From: Tangfeifania diversioriginum
GTDB lineage: Bacteria > Bacteroidota > Bacteroidia > Bacteroidales > Prolixibacteraceae
NCBI GenBank assembly: GCA_945873105.1
Contig: CAMCBW010000031.1
Span: forward strand, 1 to 64,000
DNA length: 64,000 bases
Direction: 5' to 3'
Part shown: positions 60,465 through 64,000 of the stretch, one piece after another
Layout: each line of letters opens with the position of its first letter
Numbering within the stretch: position 1 is the stretch's first letter
Notes under the pieces: model-generated
Told to the model about the DNA's origin: nothing
What the model saw: only the letters and a program-made list of their open reading frames with translations
Database searches by the model: none
Made by a program: the position numbers and the translations under genes

Positions 60465-60677
60465 ATGAACTTATTTATACTGGGAGTTTTGAGTGGAGCA
60501 CATGTGATATTGATTATCGCTGCTTTGCTGCTGTTATTCGGAGGTAAAAAGATTCCTGAATTGATGGGCGGACTTGGAAAAGGCATGAAAGAGTTTAAAA
60601 AATCCATGAAGGATGATGATGCCGCTACCCCTCCGACAGCACCAGAAGAGACAAAAAAAGAACCACTTAAAGAGTAG
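60465..60677 (+). CDS. tatA: Sec-independent translocase subunit TatA/E
   Basis: This encodes 70 residues: one membrane helix (VILIIAALLLLFG), the FGGKKIPELMGGLGKGMKEFKKSM amphipathic helix with the family's FG and P, and an acidic-basic tail. It forms the Tat pore with TatC (not in the window). A TATATTTG promoter-like element lies at 60432-60439, 26 bases before the ATG, and a terminator follows the gene, so it is probably monocistronic. Confidence 0.93.
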   Translation: MNLFILGVLSGAHVILIIAALLLLFGGKKIPELMGGLGKGMKEFKKSMKDDDAATPPTAPEETKKEPLKE

Positions 60678-60698
60678 TTCCGGTTGAAATCATAATAA

Positions 60699-60728
60699 AA
60701 CCCTGACGTTAAACGTTGGGGTTTTTTT
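60699..60728 (+). terminator. Terminator after tatA
   Basis: AACCC..ACGT pairs with ACGT..GGGTT (with a TG/TG internal mismatch), followed by seven or more T residues. Confidence 0.8.
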
Positions 60729-60803
60729 ATGGTGTAACAATTTCATACTTCGCTCGTCTTATTGACAGGAGAACCCCAAATATAAAATTTTAAAAAAATT
60801 GTC

Positions 60804-61520
60804 ATGAAGAAAAAATGGAGCCTTTTAATGGTCTTGTGGTTGACTGCCTTCTCACTGACCATTGACTCATGTATCGCACACATCCATGGAAATGGAAAAG
60901 TTGTAAAAGAAGAGCGGTCAGTGACCGGTTTCGATGAGGTATCTGTCAGCACAGGTATTGAGTTGATTCTTAACCAGGACTCCTTTGAGAAAGTGGTGGT
61001 TGAAACGGATGAGAATATTCTTAAAATTCTTAAAACTGAAGTATCAGGCAACAAGCTTAAGATATACCTGGAAGAGGGTGTTAACAATGCCAAAGAGTTA
61101 AAAGTTTATGTTACCGTTAAACAGTTGAAATCCGTCAGTGCCAGTGCTGGATCCGAAGTGAAAACAACCAGCAAAATAAATGCTGATCAGTTGAAAATAT
61201 CCTCCTCCAGTGGATCTGAAGTAACCATGGAAGTGGGATGCAACGTGGTCAAATTGGATTCGAGCAGTGGAAGTGAATTAACAGTTTCCGGAACGACAGT
61301 AGAAGTGAAGGCTGAAAGTTCAAGTGGATCAGAACTGGATGCCTCCAGGTTGGTGGCAGAAAAAGGGGAGGCCTCCGCTTCCAGCGGCTCCGACATGGAT
61401 GTTCATGTGACAAAAGAGCTGAAAGCCAATGCCAGTAGTGGCTCTAACATAAAAGTTTCTGGCAATCCGGCCATGCGCGACACGAACAGTTCGAGCGGTG
61501 GAGACATTGATTTCAAATAA
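60804..61520 (+). CDS. Exported GIN-domain (DUF2807) beta-helix protein
   Basis: This encodes 238 residues. A signal segment (LLMVLWLTAFSLTIDSC) ends in a lipobox-like Cys at residue 23. The mature part begins with the GIN-domain head (VTGFDEVSVSTGIELILNQDSFEKVVVETDENILK) and continues into a right-handed beta-helix with repeated SSSGSE or SASSGSD turns (six or more). The family is widespread in Bacteroidota with unknown function, possibly adhesive or envelope-related. A strong terminator overlaps the stop codon. Confidence 0.88.
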   Translation: MKKKWSLLMVLWLTAFSLTIDSCIAHIHGNGKVVKEERSVTGFDEVSVSTGIELILNQDSFEKVVVETDENILKILKTEVSGNKLKIYLEEGVNNAKELKVYVTVKQLKSVSASAGSEVKTTSKINADQLKISSSSGSEVTMEVGCNVVKLDSSSGSELTVSGTTVEVKAESSSGSELDASRLVAEKGEASASSGSDMDVHVTKELKANASSGSNIKVSGNPAMRDTNSSSGGDIDFK

Positions 61521-61557
61521 AAAAAATACCCCGATGGCTGCATCGGGGTATTTTTTT
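61520..61557. terminator. Bidirectional terminator after the GIN-domain gene
   Basis: A 17-bp perfect stem (61520-61536 with 61541-61557, core TACCCCGATG) has a 4-base loop and T-runs on both strands. It separates the gene from the convergent TetR gene. Confidence 0.92.
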
Positions 61558-61572
61558 GAGGAAAATTCTGAT

Positions 61573-62175
61573 TTAATCTCTTCTCATGATGCCGTAGCAG
61601 ATAATTTTTACGATGGCATCCACACTTTTGCTCAAATCGTTGGATCGGTAAGGACCCGCGGAGAGTGGCATCTCCAACCCCCGGATAGCAGTGGTGATTC
61701 CAATTGCCACCAAAGTAAAATCCTTGATTACAAACTTGTGCTGGCGAGCCCCTTCCAATAGTATTCTTTTCATCATCCTGATCTCCTCCTGGTCATACTG
61801 GGATTTGATCTTATCGATAAATTCTACCGCAGCCGTATCATTTTCAATGGCATTGTAAAAATTGGCCAATTGCCGGTAGGTGGTGATTTTTGTCATCACA
61901 TAGTCACGCAGCTTGTCGGCCGGATCCATATCCTTCTGCAATACCTTGGCCAGCTCAACCCTTAGAATATCCGCCTCCTTTTGAATTACCTCCTGGAATA
62001 GATCTTCCTTGCTGCTGAAATAATAGTAGAGAGAACTTTTTCCCTTTCTGACCGCATTGGCAATGTCATCCAGAGTGGTCTTCTTGTAGCCGAATTTGCT
62101 GAAAATCTCTTGTGCAATGGTCAAAATATTCTCCCTAACTGCATCTTTTTTCGTTCCTAAGTTTTCGTTGCTCAT
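61573..62175 (-). CDS. TetR/AcrR-family regulator
   Basis: This encodes 200 residues from the ATG at 62175; a TTG nine codons upstream is less likely. The N-terminal HTH is ILTIAQEIFSKFGYKKTTLDDIANAVRKGKSSLYYYFSSKEDLFQEVI. The ligand-binding half is helical with no recognised subgroup. Its target is unknown. It lies downstream of rnr on the same strand, 33 bases from it, and may be co-transcribed. Confidence 0.9.
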   Translation of the reverse strand: MSNENLGTKKDAVRENILTIAQEIFSKFGYKKTTLDDIANAVRKGKSSLYYYFSSKEDLFQEVIQKEADILRVELAKVLQKDMDPADKLRDYVMTKITTYRQLANFYNAIENDTAAVEFIDKIKSQYDQEEIRMMKRILLEGARQHKFVIKDFTLVAIGITTAIRGLEMPLSAGPYRSNDLSKSVDAIVKIICYGIMRRD

Positions 62176-62208
62176 CGTTTGGAATTCATCATTATTGACC
62201 AAATATAA

Positions 62209-64000
62209 TTATTTTGTCGAAGAAACAACAATTTTGAAGTCGAGTTGCTTCTTTTCAAGATTGGCTCTGAGTATCTCAATTTCCACCTCATCGCCCAATT
62301 GATAACGCCTTCTGCTGCGCCGTCCGGTGATGCAATAATTCTTTTCATCGAATTGGTAATAGTCATCTGTAAGCTCGTGCAATGGAACCATACCTTCGCA
62401 TTTGTTCTCCTCAATCTCGACATAGATCCCCCATTCGGTAACCCCCGAGATAACGCCTTTGTAATGTTTACCGATCTTGTCCGACATGAATTCTACCTGC
62501 TTGTATTTGATGGATGCGCGTTCAGCATTGGCCGCCCTGTTCTCCATGTCAGAAGAGTGCTTGCACATATCCTCGTATTTGTTGGCCGCGACAGAGCTCC
62601 CTTCCTGCAGGTAACGCTCCAGCAAACGATGCACCATCATGTCGGGGTATCTTCTGATGGGAGAGGTAAAATGGGTATAATATTCAAAACCCAAACCGTA
62701 GTGACCAATGTTACGGGTAGAGTATTCTGCCTTGGCCATGGTACGTATCGCAAGGGTCTCAATGACATTCTGCTCTTTTTTGCCAGATACGTTGGTGATG
62801 AGCTGATTCATGGAAGTGGATACCGCAGCAGGCGAATTGGTCATGATACCATATCCGAATCGCTTGATGAAATGGTTGAATTTTTCCAGCTTTTCAGGAT
62901 CCGGTTTGTCATGAATTCTGTAGACAAATGTCTTCTCCTTTTTCCTGGCACCCGGTTTTCCAATCAATTCTGCCACCTTCTTGTTGGCCAGCAACATAAA
63001 CTCCTCAATCAGCTTATTGGAGTCTTTGGATTCCTTGAAATAAACATTGACAGGCTTCCCGGCAGGGTCCACCTCTATCTTTACCTCTACCCGGTCAAAA
63101 TCAATGGAGCCACCCTCAAAGCGTTTGGCTCTCAATTTCTTGGCCAAAGCATCGAGCGTAAGGATCTCCAGTTTCATCTCTCCCTCCCCGCTTTCAATAA
63201 CCTGCTGCGCCTCTTCGTAGCTGAATCTCCTGTCTGAAAAGATAACGGTCCTGCCAAACCACTCCTTGTGTACCTTTGCCAGGTCGTCCAACTGGAACAC
63301 TGCAGAATAGCAAAGCTTCTCCTCGTGAGGCCGCAGGGAACATACGCCATTGGACAATCGTTCAGGCAACATGGGTACCACCCTGTCGACAAGGTAAACA
63401 GAGGTAGCCCTGGTATAGGCCTCCTCCTCAATGATGGAGTTGTGCCTAACATAATGGGTCACATCGGCAATGTGGACCCCAACTTCCCACAATCCATTGT
63501 CCAGTTTCTGGATAGATAGGGCATCATCAAAATCCTTCGCATCTGCCGGATCTATGGTAAAAGTCGGAACCTTCCTGAAATCCCTTCGCCTGGCTATCTC
63601 TTCGGCAGAAATTTCCATGGGAATTTTGTTGGCTGCTTCATCCACCTTTTCTGGATATTTGTATGGCAGGCCAAACTCAGCAAGGATAGCATGCATCTCC
63701 GTATTGTTGGAACCTGCATCGCCCAGTACATCCACAATTTCAGCCACAGGATTTCGTGCATTTTCGGGCCAGTCAACAATCCTTGCAATGGCCTTTTGCC
63801 CGTGTCTTGCCCCTTTTAAATTCTCCTTGGGGATATAAAGATCGAAGGGCATCCGCTTGGAAGGGATCAGAAAGGCACTAAATTTAGATATTTCGACCGT
63901 CCCAACCAACGTTTTCTGCGCCCTTTCAACAACTTCTACCACTTCCCCTTCGGTGTCGCTCTTTTTTCGTCTGGCAAAAAGCCTGATTTTCACCTTGTCA
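62209..64000 (-). CDS. rnr: Ribonuclease R (partial, N terminus outside the window)
   Basis: The frame is open to the window edge; the first GTG inside (63993) lies in GDKVKIRLFARRKKS, which is within the cold-shock domain region, so the true start is outside. The RNB catalytic domain shows TIDPADAKDFDDALSI (metal-binding Asp residues), then RRYPDMMVHRLLERYL. The C-terminal S1 domain is GVISGVTEWGIYVEIEENKCEGMVPLHEL. It degrades structured RNA 3' to 5'. About 600 residues are visible out of roughly 700 or more expected. Confidence 0.95.
   Translation of the reverse strand, partial: DKVKIRLFARRKKSDTEGEVVEVVERAQKTLVGTVEISKFSAFLIPSKRMPFDLYIPKENLKGARHGQKAIARIVDWPENARNPVAEIVDVLGDAGSNNTEMHAILAEFGLPYKYPEKVDEAANKIPMEISAEEIARRRDFRKVPTFTIDPADAKDFDDALSIQKLDNGLWEVGVHIADVTHYVRHNSIIEEEAYTRATSVYLVDRVVPMLPERLSNGVCSLRPHEEKLCYSAVFQLDDLAKVHKEWFGRTVIFSDRRFSYEEAQQVIESGEGEMKLEILTLDALAKKLRAKRFEGGSIDFDRVEVKIEVDPAGKPVNVYFKESKDSNKLIEEFMLLANKKVAELIGKPGARKKEKTFVYRIHDKPDPEKLEKFNHFIKRFGYGIMTNSPAAVSTSMNQLITNVSGKKEQNVIETLAIRTMAKAEYSTRNIGHYGLGFEYYTHFTSPIRRYPDMMVHRLLERYLQEGSSVAANKYEDMCKHSSDMENRAANAERASIKYKQVEFMSDKIGKHYKGVISGVTEWGIYVEIEENKCEGMVPLHELTDDYYQFDEKNYCITGRRSRRRYQLGDEVEIEILRANLEKKQLDFKIVVSSTK

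Overview
The window reads as the chromosome of an anaerobic member of the Bacteroidota (Bacteroidales/Marinilabiliales-like; the genus cannot be named from sequence alone). Support comes from TAnnTTTG-type promoter elements in place of clear -10/-35 boxes, few Shine-Dalgarno sites, the conserved Bacteroidota block of sigma-54-type regulator - lptE - TPR protein - secG - groES - groEL, a BlaI/M56 pair carrying TonB and plug domains, and an oxygen-sensitive [FeFe]-hydrogenase operon.

Layout. 1-1.1 kb: AT-rich minus-strand module with two double-glycine-leader peptides and a small membrane protein, with a 53-bp direct repeat at each side. 1.2-6.6 kb: a 41-bp tandem repeat, two paralogous proteins of unknown function with related leader regions, and between them a plus-strand trio (four-helix-bundle protein, J-domain-like protein, HIRAN protein). 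6.1-11.9 kb: DUF302 protein, thioredoxin-thioredoxin reductase fusion, and what looks like an undescribed RiPP-type cassette: ArsM-like methyltransferase, a 32-residue cysteine-containing peptide and a radical SAM/SPASM protein. This cassette diverges from a small zinc-ribbon protein across a symmetric pair of identical promoter arms. 12.1-17.6 kb: three-subunit [FeFe]-hydrogenase whose NuoF-like subunit is fused to a GltD/NfnL-like flavoprotein. 17.6-26.4 kb: cysS, a decayed MNT/HEPN module, an orphan Phd antitoxin followed by a toxin remnant, cyclophilin, aroB-aroA, an intact MazEF pair overlapping an MFS transporter, and an extradiol dioxygenase.

26.4-40.7 kb is a minus-strand plant-polysaccharide region (GH10 xylanase, rhamnogalacturonan lyase, GH88 hydrolase, sugar isomerase, two oxidoreductases, URO-D-like protein, MFS transporter), interrupted by a BlaI/M56-TonB regulator pair. 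40.9-50.8 kb is housekeeping: glgB, kdsB, the regulator-lptE-secG block, groESL, a Fic protein and mntP.

50.88-56.85 kb is a compact integrated element of about 6.0 kb in the 3' end of an initiator-type tRNA-Met. It has a tyrosine integrase, an AlpA-like HTH protein, a putative gene II/X-type replication protein, two tandem GNPAGRP (DUF5681-like) proteins and a secreted SHOCT protein, with 18-bp att repeats and matching hairpins at both ends. 57.0-64.0 kb returns to core genes: M23 peptidase, dxr, rseP, tatA, a GIN-domain protein, a TetR regulator and rnr, which runs off the window.

Intergenic regions are rich in dispersed palindromic repeats, including several near-perfect long-stem hairpins; one overlaps the end of a gene and another lies in frame inside the Fic gene.
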